This document shows, piece by piece, positions 46,518 to 55,881 of a stretch of DNA of 64,000 bases. Source of the stretch: Calothrix anomala FACHB-343 (GTDB lineage: Bacteria > Cyanobacteriota > Cyanobacteriia > Cyanobacteriales > Nostocaceae); the NCBI RefSeq assembly GCF_014696435.1, contig NZ_JACJQG010000012.1:1-64000 (forward strand), given 5' to 3'. The notes below the pieces were generated by a model. It did no database searches. It was not told where the DNA came from and worked only from the letters and a program-made list of their open reading frames with translations. Position numbers and translations under genes: made by a program. The stretch's first letter is position 1; each line of letters starts with the position of its first letter.

Positions 46518-48506
46518 TTACTTACTTACCTGTTCTGTGAGTTTAGTAAGTACTTCGTTTGACCGTTCGACAAAGGATTTCATCCCTTCAGCGTCAAATC
46601 CTTTTTGTGACATGAGGGCTAAATCGTAGACATGTTGGCAAATCATGTTCGCTAGTTGGGCGCTGGGAGATAAGCCCTCACCTTGAATAATGCTACCTTG
46701 ACTGAGATTAGCTAAATTTTGAATTAGGGGGTGTGCGGTATTTACCAACAAAATATGATCTTCGGGGAATTCTGTGGTTTGCTGCTGCATCATGGCGTTC
46801 ATTTCCCGCAAACGACGCAGAATTTCTGGTAGCAATACCACTGCTGGTGGAGTTCCTTGGGGATTATCCGATTTTAAAGCTTCGGTACGGATATTGACTT
46901 TGGGTTTGTTGAGGGCTTTCTCAAATAATTCTTTGATGACTTCACTCTTGGTTTTGTTGGTTGTCGGATCTACGATTTCCCCAGATTTATCTTGATCCAA
47001 CAGGGTATTATCTAAGTCGGAATCTACACGGGTAAATTTAACATCGTTATATTCCCGTTCCAAGAAGTTGATGAAATGGGTATCAATGAAGGAGTCCATA
47101 AATAGGACTTCTAATCCTTGATTTTTGTGTAATTCTACGTATGTAGCTTGGGTCGCTTCATCGGTACAGTAGAATACTTTGTTTTCGTGGCGTTCTTTGT
47201 TACGTTCTAAGTACTCTTTGAGTGTGGTATAAGGTGTGCTGGTAGCTAAATTATCTTTGCTGGATGCAGATGGAGTCACATCTTGCCAAACATCGCCTTC
47301 AGCAGATTGTACTTCTACGGCTGGAGTATCTGCCGTTTTTTCAGCAACTTTTGCGGTAGTGCGGAAAACGATGATGTCTTCTACTTGTTTTTTAAACTTG
47401 TCATCGTTGAGTACGCCAAATTTAACAAAAGTGCCTAAGTCTTTCCAAGCGCTGATGTATTGTTCGCGGTTGTCGCGGTAAAGTTCCTTAAGGCGATCGC
47501 CTACTTTTTTGGCAATGTAGTCACCAATTTTGCGGACAGTGCGATCGCCTTGCAATGCACTCCGGGATACATTAAGGGGAATATCGGTACTATCAATTAC
47601 CCCTCGCATGGGCATGAGGAACTGTGGGATAATTTCTTCACAGTTGTCACTGACAAACACTTGGTTACAAAATAGCTTAATCTGACCTTTTGTGACATCA
47701 ACATCCGGTCTCATTTTGGGAAAATACAAAATCCCATTAATAATGAAGGGGTAGTCAGTGTTGAGATGTACCCAAAGTAGGGGTTCTTCTTGAAACGGAT
47801 AGAGATAGCGATAGAACTCTAAATAATCTTCTTTGCTGAGGTTATTTGGAGATTCCCGCCAAGGTGCTTTTTGTCTATTTAAGACTTCACCATCCAGTTT
47901 GATGGGTACTGGCATGAAGTCGCAATAAGTTTTAACAAGATTTTTGATTCGTGATGATTCTAAATACTCTTCTTCTTCCGCTTGCAGGGTGAGGGTAATG
48001 GTAGTACCGCGAGTTGTGCGGGATGATTCATCTAAGGTGAACTCTGGGGAACCATCACAACTCCAATGTACTGCTTGCGCTCCTTCTTGGTAGGAGAGGG
48101 TATCGATTTCGACTTTTTGCGCCACCATGAAGGAGGAGTAAAAACCTAGACCGAAGTGACCGATGATCGGCTGATCTGATTTTCCTTCATATTTGTGAAT
48201 AAATTCTTCCGCACTAGAGAAAGCAACCTGATTGATATATTTTTTTACTTCCTCTGTTGTCATGCCGATACCATTATCGGAGATAGAGAGGGTTTTGTTG
48301 TTTTTATCTATGGCTATTTCAATTTCTGGTTCGCCAATCTCTCCCGCATAGTCTCCGGCGCGGGATACCATTTTTAGCTTTTGAATTGCGTCTACAGCGT
48401 TTGATACCAGTTCCCGCAGAAAGATTTGATGATCTGAGTACAGGGATTTCTTGATGATGGGAAAAATATTCTCAGTATGAATACTGATAGTGCCTTGTTC
48501 TAGCAT
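46518..48506 (-). CDS. htpG: Hsp90-family chaperone HtpG
   Basis: ATP-dependent chaperone of 662 residues. The GHKL ATPase domain shows RELVSNAVDAIQKL (27-40), DNGIGMT (77-83) and GHFGLGFYSSFMV. The middle domain has NVSRSALQGD and the C-terminal dimerisation domain ends in the region around VNTAHPLIQNLANL. Cyanobacterial HtpG assists phycobilisome proteins and heat tolerance. All core motifs are complete. Confidence 0.96.
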   Translation of the reverse strand: MLEQGTISIHTENIFPIIKKSLYSDHQIFLRELVSNAVDAIQKLKMVSRAGDYAGEIGEPEIEIAIDKNNKTLSISDNGIGMTTEEVKKYINQVAFSSAEEFIHKYEGKSDQPIIGHFGLGFYSSFMVAQKVEIDTLSYQEGAQAVHWSCDGSPEFTLDESSRTTRGTTITLTLQAEEEEYLESSRIKNLVKTYCDFMPVPIKLDGEVLNRQKAPWRESPNNLSKEDYLEFYRYLYPFQEEPLLWVHLNTDYPFIINGILYFPKMRPDVDVTKGQIKLFCNQVFVSDNCEEIIPQFLMPMRGVIDSTDIPLNVSRSALQGDRTVRKIGDYIAKKVGDRLKELYRDNREQYISAWKDLGTFVKFGVLNDDKFKKQVEDIIVFRTTAKVAEKTADTPAVEVQSAEGDVWQDVTPSASSKDNLATSTPYTTLKEYLERNKERHENKVFYCTDEATQATYVELHKNQGLEVLFMDSFIDTHFINFLEREYNDVKFTRVDSDLDNTLLDQDKSGEIVDPTTNKTKSEVIKELFEKALNKPKVNIRTEALKSDNPQGTPPAVVLLPEILRRLREMNAMMQQQTTEFPEDHILLVNTAHPLIQNLANLSQGSIIQGEGLSPSAQLANMICQHVYDLALMSQKGFDAEGMKSFVERSNEVLTKLTEQVSK

Positions 48507-48858
48507 GTTGGGTAATCTTCAATGCAAGGATCTAAATGATGAATATAGCAAATACAACTCACCCCTCTGCTTCTAGGAGCGATCCGGAAAATGGATCAGG
48601 GGATGATACCAATTAGGATTTTAAATGTATAACTTAGGCGATCGCTTGTTTTTTCAGCATTGTTTCCCCCATACTGAGATGCGGATTTCCCTACCCTAGA
48701 GCAAGAATAAGCATGTTAACCATTGAATTTGCACATTGAGACGGTAGGGGAGCAAGGAGCAAGGGAGAGGGTTTGCAGCTTTCACAAGCATAAAAATTGA
48801 GCAATTGAAATGATGATTAGCTTATTCAATCTGCTGTTAGTATGATTTCTTGTTCGTG
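48507..48858. other. Intergenic upstream of htpG
   Basis: A 352-base gap that should contain the htpG promoter. No CIRCE element (TTAGCACTC..GAGTGCTAA) was seen. There is no coding frame. Confidence 0.5.
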
Positions 48859-49740
48859 TTATGATTTGGCGATCGCCAAACTAGAAAGTAACCAGAGAAT
48901 TCCCCCAGCTAGCAAGACACAGACAATTCCTGCTACACCTGCTAGGGGTTTTTTGTTTTTACCCGTAAACAATTCGGATACTTTACCTGTGTAGGTAATT
49001 AGTTCTGCTGTGTCTAAAGTAGCGATCGCCCATACCCAACCAGCATGTAATCCCCAAGCTATACCTAAATTACCGCCATCAACTAACCTCGCCAATACCA
49101 ACACCATCCCCATTAGCCACAGTCCTGGGAGTTGGGGAATGGTTTCTTTTTGTTCCCAAACTAAATGCAGCAGGGCAAAAATGACGCTAGAAATGACTGC
49201 TGCTAACCAAATTGGGTATTGTTGAGTTAACTCTGTGATTAAGAAGCCGCGAAAAATTAATTCTTCGATAGCACCTACTAATAAGGCTATCAAGGGAATT
49301 GGTAGTAAGTTGGCTAGTACTAACTTGTTATTTTCTGTTTGCCATTGGCACCAACCTAGCAAGAATTGTCCAGCAAAGACAATAGCTAGGCTAATTACTC
49401 CTAAGCCAAAGCCAAAAAGTAAAGAAGTGAAAAGGGAAAGATTAACAACCAAGCCATAATTAGCGAAAGATCCTCCAGCGAGAGAATTCATACCCCATAA
49501 AATCAATGGTGCTAATAAATACAGGGGTATTAATAAGGGTAGCTTTTGTTCGGGTTGTAAACTTTTACCAGGTTGCCATTTAAGTGCGATCGCTATTACT
49601 ACTGCTATTGGTAACCAACACAATACCCACAAGCTAAAAAAAGCCATCACTACAACTAATACTGGTGCATCTTTGAGAAATACCAGTAGAGTGTCGGCTG
49701 ATGGCTGCAACAATGTGATAAAAATAGGCACAAAAAACAC
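48859..49740 (-). CDS. CPBP-family intramembrane metalloprotease
   Basis: 293 residues with about seven membrane helices. The Abi/CPBP motifs are present: EE at 159-160 in AIEELIFRG (with Arg164), then FALLHLVWE and the late NLGIAWGLHAGW histidine. These form the metal site of Rce1-like proteases. Translation appears to begin at a GTG (49740), since no ATG occurs between the upstream stop and there. The substrate is unknown. Confidence 0.85.
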   Translation of the reverse strand: MFFVPIFITLLQPSADTLLVFLKDAPVLVVVMAFFSLWVLCWLPIAVVIAIALKWQPGKSLQPEQKLPLLIPLYLLAPLILWGMNSLAGGSFANYGLVVNLSLFTSLLFGFGLGVISLAIVFAGQFLLGWCQWQTENNKLVLANLLPIPLIALLVGAIEELIFRGFLITELTQQYPIWLAAVISSVIFALLHLVWEQKETIPQLPGLWLMGMVLVLARLVDGGNLGIAWGLHAGWVWAIATLDTAELITYTGKVSELFTGKNKKPLAGVAGIVCVLLAGGILWLLSSLAIAKS

Positions 49741-49930
49741 GACTAACTTCTTGCAACAATAGATTTCTTGATTTTAATCAAGACTCTAATAAAATTAGTC
49801 ACTTATGCAAGAGGTATAATCGTATTTTTTCCGATACGACAAGTTTTCCAACGACAGTGGTCAGTTTGTTATGTTGCTAGAGATAAGTTATTCAGCATTA
49901 GCTTTAACCTATCCCTATCATCAAAACAAC

Positions 49931-50374
49931 TTAATCTTCGTCGTCTTCTAAATCTTCTTCGTCTAAATCGTCAACATCTAAATCTGCTGAGGTTAATTTT
50001 TTGTCACTTTCACCAAGTTGAATCAAGTGAATGTGCTTGTATCCTAAGCGGATTTCAAATTCATCACCTGGTTTTAAGCCCATTGCTTTGGTGTATGTAG
50101 CACCAATGACAATTTGACCATTTTGATGAACGCTAACTCGATATGTCGGTTCGCGACCCCGGCCATCTTTGGGTGCTTCTGGGCTGAGAGGAATTCCTCT
50201 AGCAGATAGCAAAGCGTCATAAAAATCGGTGAGATTAACACGAACTTGATTATTCTTAGTGACCGTGTAATAGCCGCACTGCTTTGCTCGTTCTCGACGT
50301 GGTAAATTGGAAAGCTCTTTCACTTTAGCAAGCAATGCTTTTCCGGTTAATGGTGCGGTTGCAGTTTCAGTCAT
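49931..50374 (-). CDS. calA: Cyanobacterial AbrB-like regulator (CalA / cyAbrB type)
   Basis: About 147 residues. The N-terminal TGKALLAKVKELSNLPRRE and the CGYYTV segment are specific to cyAbrB proteins, and the C-terminal part (YRVSVHQNGQIVIGATY, GDEFEIRLG) is the swapped-hairpin DNA-binding domain. The last 20 residues are very acidic (Asp/Glu). These regulators control nitrogen, carbon and hydrogenase genes. CalA of Anabaena represses several genes during vegetative growth. The start is set at the ATG at 50374 rather than a TTG three codons earlier. The sdhB neighbour, as in Anabaena to my recollection, supports the CalA name, but a CalB type is possible. Confidence 0.85.
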   Translation of the reverse strand: MTETATAPLTGKALLAKVKELSNLPRRERAKQCGYYTVTKNNQVRVNLTDFYDALLSARGIPLSPEAPKDGRGREPTYRVSVHQNGQIVIGATYTKAMGLKPGDEFEIRLGYKHIHLIQLGESDKKLTSADLDVDDLDEEDLEDDED

Positions 50375-50383
50375 TATGCTCAA

Positions 50384-52061
50384 AATTTCCTTAATTTCTC
50401 CAAACTAACAAACGGTATCTTCTGCCAGAATTTAGCCTTTTAGCATCTGCACAGAGCCAATCTGGTCATGACATTTTTGGGTAAATTCCTGCTGCTATGA
50501 GTAAGCCCAAGCACCTCTTTTATGGTTGCCCATAAATAGATTGGAGGCCCTGGTAATCGCAGGCATTAATTTTGGTGATTTTACGTCACTTTTAACCAGG
50601 ATTCGCCAACGAAAATGAAATTATTTTTTCTTTTGGCGCTAATGTAGCGGTGTAACTTTAAGCCACCTTTACAAATTTTGTGGGTTGTACTGCAATCAGT
50701 CCAATAGACCAATAAATTGCAGATTTTCCACTATCAATGCTTGCCATTATTGCCCTTAAGTTATAGGGTTTACCCTAATATTACTCTGAGGCTTTAGACA
50801 GCATGAGATTTGAATATGGTCATACAGGCATACACCCTTTTGGCCTGCTAGTAGAGACGTAAAATTTCTTGTCTCTACATTACGAGATCAACAAAGCAGT
50901 AGTAGCCGCGCTTATACGGCTCTTGATACTGGTTTTGTTCCTGCGTAATTTTATATTAAATACTAGCATGGACTAATAATAGCAAAATAGTTGTTTTATT
51001 TATAATTAAACTTACTGGTAAATTTTTATGGAAATCTCTTAGCTCCAGGAATTAAAAAACGATGAGGATTTTTCTTGCGCTTGATTGGGGTTATGAGGAT
51101 TGTAGCCGTGGTTTTCTCAAAATTACTTTAATTTAGACTGTGAGTTTTGACAAGTGAGTTTATCTCAGATTTCCTTGATTGTGAAGACACAAAAAGTTAT
51201 GAGGATGTCCCTCCCTATTATTAGACAACGGACAAAAAGCAGGCAGAGGATTCTTTTCGTCTGTCTAGGGGAAGATTAGTTTTTCTCCATCTGTCTATTG
51301 CATTATTGCCACTACTAGATGTTGATTATGGCTGTCACAGTTATAAATCTACAAAAAGTTCGCAATTCATAACCTTTTGAGCTATCTATACTCTCAGGTC
51401 GTGACTGCTGTTGACATTAAGATGTAGTGCTAACCTCAGGTAGATTTCGTTTGTTAATTTTTGCTAGGACGGTAATTTACACAAGTCCATCTGTGGCTAA
51501 TCATTTCTCACCTATGCTGCCAAACAGGTCAATCAAATGTAAAGCAGTAATAATTTTTTTGATGTAGGCTCAAGAGAACTAGACAAATATTACCTGCCTG
51601 ACCTAAAAAACGAAAATCTTAATGGTTATCCTCAAACTAGTAGAACTCTCAAGTAAGTCAAAAGTCACTGATTCACAAGTCAAAAGACTTTGATTCTCGG
51701 CTCTAGTCAGGTTTTAAATGGTGGGCTGATTGACGTGCTTGCTGTAGTGGTACTTCTGTGTCTGATGCAAAATATCTTGCGGAAAACTAAGCTAGAGGTA
51801 GCTGCAAAATTGATCATACTTTGGGATCGCTCAGTATCAGGGCAAAGACAAAAACTTATATTTTAGTATTTTGAGGTATTTGTAGGGATGACTCGATTGC
51901 TGGGTTACTGTACTAGAATCAGTAGGTCTTTAATCATCAGCCTATTAACATCTAGTTCTCATCCAGGGCAACAAGAGTATAGCCGATTTTTCACAGTCAC
52001 CTGTCTGTAGTTGAAGTTGCTCAGGTAGGTAGGAGAATTTAAAAATTTTGGTTGGTAATAT
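50384..52061. promoter_or_regulatory. 1.7-kb divergent calA-sdhB intergenic region
   Basis: No protein-coding frame of plausible character in either strand. It contains a GTAGAGAC/GTCTCTAC hairpin (50851..50878), several purine-rich stretches and AT-rich tracts near 50940-51060. No tRNA or known ncRNA could be recognised. It must hold both promoters. Confidence 0.55.
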
Positions 52062-53069
52062 ATGGAAGTTCTGTTTAAGGTTATTCGCCAGCAACACAAT
52101 TCGTCTCCTGTTTTACAAACTTACCTTTTAGAGGTAGAACCAGGCAATACCATATTGGATTGTCTCAATCGGATTAAATGGGAGCAAGATGGCACTTTAG
52201 CGTATCGCAAAAATTGTCGCAATACAATTTGTGGTAGCTGTGCGATGCGAATTAATGGACGCTCGGCTTTAGCTTGTAAGGAAAATGTTGGCAGTGAAAT
52301 TAGCAGATTACAAAAAATGCGATCGCCTGCGTTTTCTGACAATACCATTCCCGAAATCACGATCGCTCCTCTGGGAAATATGCCAGTCATTAAGGATTTA
52401 GTTGTGGATATGAGCAGCTTCTGGAACAATTTAGAAGCGGTGACTCCTTATGTCAGCACAGCAGCCAGACAAGTCCCCGAAAGAGAATTTTTACAAACTC
52501 CCCAAGAGCGATCGCTGCTCGACCAAACTGGTAATTGTATTATGTGTGGTGCTTGCTACTCAGAATGCAATGCCCGGGAAGTTAACTCAGATTTTGTCGG
52601 CCCCCATGCACTCGCCAAAGCTTACCGAATGGTAGCTGACTCCCGCGACCAAGACACCGAAAATCGCCTAGAAAATTACAACGAAGGGACTAAAGGAGTG
52701 TGGGGTTGTACCCGTTGTTTGTACTGTGATTCTGTCTGTCCAATGGAAGTAGCACCACTAGAACAAATTACAAAAATTAAACAAGAAATTCTCACTCGCA
52801 AGCAAGCCAGCGATGGGCGCTCAATTCGTCACCGAAAAGTGTTAGTCGAACTTGTGAAAGAAGGCGGCTGGATCGATGAACGTAAATTTGGTTTACATGT
52901 TGTCGGCAATTATTTTCGCGATCTGCGCGGATTACTGAGTTTGGCACCTTTAGGTTTAAGAATGATCGCCAAAGGCAAATTCCCACTTTCCTTTGAATCT
53001 TCTGAAGGTACACAACAAGTGCGATCGCTCATTGAAGCTGTGCAGGAAACTGTAGAGGCTAGGGGCTAG
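52062..53069 (+). CDS. sdhB: Succinate dehydrogenase/fumarate reductase iron-sulfur subunit
   Basis: 335 residues. The 2Fe-2S cluster ligands are CRNTICGSC (52-60) and Cys72. The first 4Fe-4S motif is CIMCGACYSEC (159-169), and the second GCTRCLYCDSVCPMEV carries Cys216, 219, 222 and 226. It passes electrons from the flavoprotein SdhA to the quinone pool in the thylakoid or plasma membrane. The sdhA gene is not adjacent. Compared with enterobacterial SdhB it has an extended C-terminus of about 70 residues, as in other cyanobacteria. Confidence 0.94.
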   Translation: MEVLFKVIRQQHNSSPVLQTYLLEVEPGNTILDCLNRIKWEQDGTLAYRKNCRNTICGSCAMRINGRSALACKENVGSEISRLQKMRSPAFSDNTIPEITIAPLGNMPVIKDLVVDMSSFWNNLEAVTPYVSTAARQVPEREFLQTPQERSLLDQTGNCIMCGACYSECNAREVNSDFVGPHALAKAYRMVADSRDQDTENRLENYNEGTKGVWGCTRCLYCDSVCPMEVAPLEQITKIKQEILTRKQASDGRSIRHRKVLVELVKEGGWIDERKFGLHVVGNYFRDLRGLLSLAPLGLRMIAKGKFPLSFESSEGTQQVRSLIEAVQETVEARG

Positions 53070-53109
53070 GAAGATAAAGCAGGGGGCAGGGTGCAGGGGT
53101 ACAAGGAAT

Positions 53110-53216
53110 TTTAGATTTTAAATTTTAGATTTTAGATTCAAACCCAATCCAAAATCGCAAATCCAAAATCCAAAATTGAATTGCCCAATGCCCAATGCCC
53201 AATGCCCAATGCCCAT
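53110..53216. repeat. STRR arrays (ATTTTAG, CCAAAAT and CCCAATG units)
   Basis: AGATTTTA/TAAATTT units, then AATCCAA units and a clean CCCAATG array (53183..53216), lie between sdhB and the convergent TolB-like gene. Confidence 0.85.
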
Positions 53217-53224
53217 TGATTCCC

Positions 53225-53749
53225 TCACCTTGGATCTTGAGGGACATTAATCGGTTGTCCGAAACGGTTATAAACAAAAATATCCCATTGCCCATTATTA
53301 GTAGTTTCAAAAGCAATTCTGGTACCATCAGCGCTAATCGTGGGATTGCGGACTTCTGCTTGCAAATTCGCAGTTAAGTTCCGCGATTGGCGTGTTTCGC
53401 GATCGTAGAGGACGATCGCCGATCGCCCTTGACGACTAGCAGCAAAAACTAGATAACGCCCGTCTTCAGATACGCTGGGATGAGATGCGATCGTATCTAA
53501 GGAATTTAAACCAGGTAAATCAACTAAATTACCAGTTATGCGATCGAATAAGTAAACATCTTGGCTACCCCGTCTGTCACTAGTAAAAACAATATATCTG
53601 CCAGCCATTTGCGGGTTTGATTCAGAGGCTAAACTGTTAAGACTGCGCCCACCTGGATCGAACGGGTAACTCAAAAGGCGGGGATAGCCAAAACAGCCAG
53701 TCAATAAACTTGCGCAGGCAATTACAGATATAAAAATAGATTTTTTCAT
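53225..53749 (-). CDS. TolB-like beta-propeller lipoprotein
   Basis: 174 residues from the ATG at 53749. A lipobox is clear (ISVIACASLLTGC, lipid Cys at residue 19). The mature part has TolB-type repeats: AGRYIVFTSDRRGSQDVYLFDR, EDGRYLVFAASRQGRSAIVLYDR and ADGTRIAFETTNNGQWDIFVYNR, each about 50 residues. Only three full blades are present, so it is a partial propeller, and it may pair with other copies. The true TolB of the Tol-Pal system has six blades. It is a paralogue of the gene at 55282; a third tnpB element separates them. Confidence 0.85.
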   Translation of the reverse strand: MKKSIFISVIACASLLTGCFGYPRLLSYPFDPGGRSLNSLASESNPQMAGRYIVFTSDRRGSQDVYLFDRITGNLVDLPGLNSLDTIASHPSVSEDGRYLVFAASRQGRSAIVLYDRETRQSRNLTANLQAEVRNPTISADGTRIAFETTNNGQWDIFVYNRFGQPINVPQDPR

Positions 53750-53774
53750 ATAGCAGTCATTAGTCATTAGTAAA

Positions 53775-53807
53775 TCTTGACATACTCCCCAGCCTGAAGG
53801 CATGGGG
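53775..53807 (-). repeat. Right end of tnpB element 3
   Basis: Hairpin CCCCA-GCC/GGC-TGGGG with a one-base bulge and TGAA loop (53787..53807), then GAGTATGTCAAG on the minus strand. The left-end hairpin at 55103..55125 has a related CCCCGTGC start on the minus strand. Confidence 0.8.
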
Positions 53808-53816
53808 ATTCTGGGG

Positions 53817-54941
53817 TCAAACAGCAATTGCTGGCGTAGCCAGTCTGACATCACCTAACCCAACAGTCGATGCCCCGACTGCACAAATATTACGACTGGC
53901 GTTTTCATCTCTTCCATTAATTGACTGACAGGAAGGACAACGCCATTCTCTAAGGGACAAATCTAAACTCTCTAGAAGGTGCCCACAACTAGAACAAGTC
54001 TTGCTACTGGGATACCATTGGTCGATGAAAACAACCCTCTTTTTCTTGTTTTTGGCAACCCATTCTAGAATTTGAAGAAACTCACCAAAACCCAAATCTG
54101 ATATCTTCCTACCCCAAAGCCGTTGCATTCCTTTGAGGTTGAGCGTTTCAAAACAGAGAATATCAAACTTGTCTGTTAACTCATGGGCTAACTTCCAAAA
54201 CCAGTCCCGCCGACGATGAGAAATCTCCTCATATTTGCGGACTAAATTCTTCCTTGCTCGTTCTCTATTTGATGAGCCTTTTAACTTTTGAGAATGCTGC
54301 TTGCTGGCTTTTTTAATAGCATTGAGCGACTGCTGGAAAAATAGGGGAGATTCAATTTTGGAGCCGTCCGAGCAAGTGAGGAATGTCTTTAACCCAAAGT
54401 CAAAGCCAGCGATTTTACCTGTCTTCACTTCAACTTCTGGGTTGCGACAATCGTCAACAACCAAAACCATGAACAACTCACCTAATGGGGTGCGTTTAAT
54501 AGTTAGGGTTTTGACTGTTCCCTCAATCTCTCTCGACCGACAAAATTGATAAACACGCAGGCCAATTTTTACGCTGTTCCCACCCAAAAACTTATAACCT
54601 GCTTGCTTGAGGGTGAAAGATTTGTATTTCTTAACCTTCTTAAACCCCGGTGGTCTTACTCCTGTTTTGTTGTGCTTAAAAAATAACTGGTAGGCTTTTT
54701 CGATGCGTTGACAAATATCTTGTACTGCCTGAGAGCCTACCGATTGCCACAGAGAATTACGCTTTCTCAATTTGGCAATATGTGACTGAAGTTTTGCGCT
54801 GGGTAAATGCTTGCCAAACATCCGATAGTACCGTTTATGTAGGGCAATGCAATGGTTATAAATCACCCCAGCAGCGTTAATTGTGCGTTTTAGATGTTTA
54901 TTGCGCTTGTGTTGGTAGAGCTTAAACTTCAGTGTCTTCAT
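53817..54941 (-). CDS. tnpB: TnpB, RNA-guided nuclease of an IS200/IS605-type element
   Basis: About 374 residues from the ATG at 54941; the frame stays open 12 codons upstream. The RuvC set is intact: Asp181 in GFDFGLKTF, Glu265 in CFETLNLKG and Asp345 in GRDENASRN. The zinc ribbon is CSSC (316-319) and CPSC (335-338). The N-terminal helix is short and basic (LKFKLYQHKRNKHLKRT). It differs from the other two TnpB proteins in sequence and ends. Confidence 0.93.
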   Translation of the reverse strand: MKTLKFKLYQHKRNKHLKRTINAAGVIYNHCIALHKRYYRMFGKHLPSAKLQSHIAKLRKRNSLWQSVGSQAVQDICQRIEKAYQLFFKHNKTGVRPPGFKKVKKYKSFTLKQAGYKFLGGNSVKIGLRVYQFCRSREIEGTVKTLTIKRTPLGELFMVLVVDDCRNPEVEVKTGKIAGFDFGLKTFLTCSDGSKIESPLFFQQSLNAIKKASKQHSQKLKGSSNRERARKNLVRKYEEISHRRRDWFWKLAHELTDKFDILCFETLNLKGMQRLWGRKISDLGFGEFLQILEWVAKNKKKRVVFIDQWYPSSKTCSSCGHLLESLDLSLREWRCPSCQSINGRDENASRNICAVGASTVGLGDVRLATPAIAV

Positions 54942-54975
54942 GCTAATATTGTACTGCAATAATAAGTACAAAGCC

Positions 54976-55113
54976 ATGACTAAAGTTCCTTTGACAATAA
55001 GAATTGAAGAATCAGAGATGAAGATTCTTAAAGCGTTTTGCGATCAAACTGGAAGAACTCAAACAGACGTTCTGAGGGAAGCGATCAGGAAGCTCAAGAT
55101 CAAGCCGTGCTAG
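54976..55113 (+). CDS. Small ribbon-helix-helix protein divergent from tnpB
   Basis: A 45-residue protein starting at the ATG 54976, reading MTKVPLTIRIEESE, then MKILKAFCDQTGRTQTDVLR, and a basic tail. The pattern, one beta-strand with alternating residues (VPLTIRI) then two helices joined by GRTQ, is that of MetJ/Arc-type DNA-binding proteins. It lies 34 bases from the divergent tnpB start, so it may repress its own promoter and that of tnpB. The stop codon lies in the loop-proximal part of the left-end hairpin. It is too short for ordinary gene callers. Confidence 0.75.
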   Translation: MTKVPLTIRIEESEMKILKAFCDQTGRTQTDVLREAIRKLKIKPC

Positions 55114-55125
55114 AAGCACGGGGCT
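55103..55125. repeat. Left-end hairpin of tnpB element 3
   Basis: Stem AGCCGTGCT/AGCACGG(GG)CT with an AGA loop; it includes the stop codon of the RHH gene. Minus-strand reading CCCCGTGCTTC matches the CCCCATGCCTTC of the right end. Confidence 0.75.
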
Positions 55126-55239
55126 TTAGACACAGTTTCTTGGTAAATAGTCTAGTAACTAATAACTCATATTTTTTCTAAAGTAAGCCAATAAAAATCA
55201 ACCAAACTAGCTTAATAAAGCTTAATAAAATTGAAATCT

Positions 55240-55272
55240 TTACCAATGACCAATGACAAATGACCAATGACA
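55240..55272. repeat. STRR array, ATGACCA/ATGACAA unit
   Basis: About four heptamers just downstream of the second TolB-like gene. Confidence 0.88.
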
Positions 55273-55281
55273 ATACATTAC

Positions 55282-55851
55282 CTATGGTGCTGTAGGTGGT
55301 GGAGCGACAGTGGCACCATTAGGAATATCTAACTCAATATTTGGCCCCCGGTCGAGAACTTCAATGTCCCACTGACCACGGCTAGCGGTTTCAAATACTA
55401 TGTAACGCCCGTCTGGGCTGATTCCTGGTTTTCTCACCCAGCCGCGATAAATTGGTGTCATAATTTGTGACTGTTGGGTAGCGCGATCGTAAAGAGCTAC
55501 AACAGGTCTTCCTTGGTCGCTAGTTAAATAAGCAATATAACGTCCTGTATAGCTCAGGCTAGGACTTTCAGCAATAGTTTCCGGTCTATTTAAGCCTGGA
55601 GTCTGTATAAAACTTTGCCTTTCTAAGTCGTATACTAAAATTTGGTGACTGCCATTGCGATTAGAAACAAACCCTAAAAACCGCCCATTGCCACTCAAAC
55701 TTGGTTGCTCTTCTGTGTAGCGACTGTTGAGAGAAGTAGGGCCAATTGGTATGTTACCGGAACTGCAAGATCCAAGCACAGTTGCCAAGCTAAAAACTAG
55801 GCTCCAATGAATCGGTCTTTGGAGCCAAAATACTGGTGTAACTTTTTTCAC
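55282..55851 (-). CDS. TolB-like beta-propeller lipoprotein, paralogue
   Basis: 189 residues. The signal ends in LATVLGSCSS (lipid Cys at about residue 29). TolB-type repeats are NGRFLGFVSNRNGSHQILVYD, TGRYIAYLTSDQGRPVVALYDR and DGRYIVFETASRGQWDIEVLDR by position, followed by a Pro-rich tail VAPPPTAP. It is similar to the gene at 53225 along its length. The pair was probably adjacent before insertion of element 3. Confidence 0.85.
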   Translation of the reverse strand: MKKVTPVFWLQRPIHWSLVFSLATVLGSCSSGNIPIGPTSLNSRYTEEQPSLSGNGRFLGFVSNRNGSHQILVYDLERQSFIQTPGLNRPETIAESPSLSYTGRYIAYLTSDQGRPVVALYDRATQQSQIMTPIYRGWVRKPGISPDGRYIVFETASRGQWDIEVLDRGPNIELDIPNGATVAPPPTAP

Positions 55852-55881
55852 CTCACCTTATTTCCATCGCCCCTGACAGTT

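Larger units (their letters stand above)
53775..55130 (-). mobile_element. tnpB-RHH IS200/IS605-type element 3
   Basis: The element is bounded by the right-end hairpin at 53787..53807 and the left-end hairpin at 55103..55125. It carries a minus-strand tnpB and a 45-codon divergent ribbon-helix-helix gene. No tnpA is present. It separates two tolB-like paralogues. Confidence 0.8.

Noticed and set aside
48507-48858. CIRCE/HrcA operator upstream of htpG
   Set aside because: The expected TTAGCACTC inverted repeat was searched for by eye and not found.
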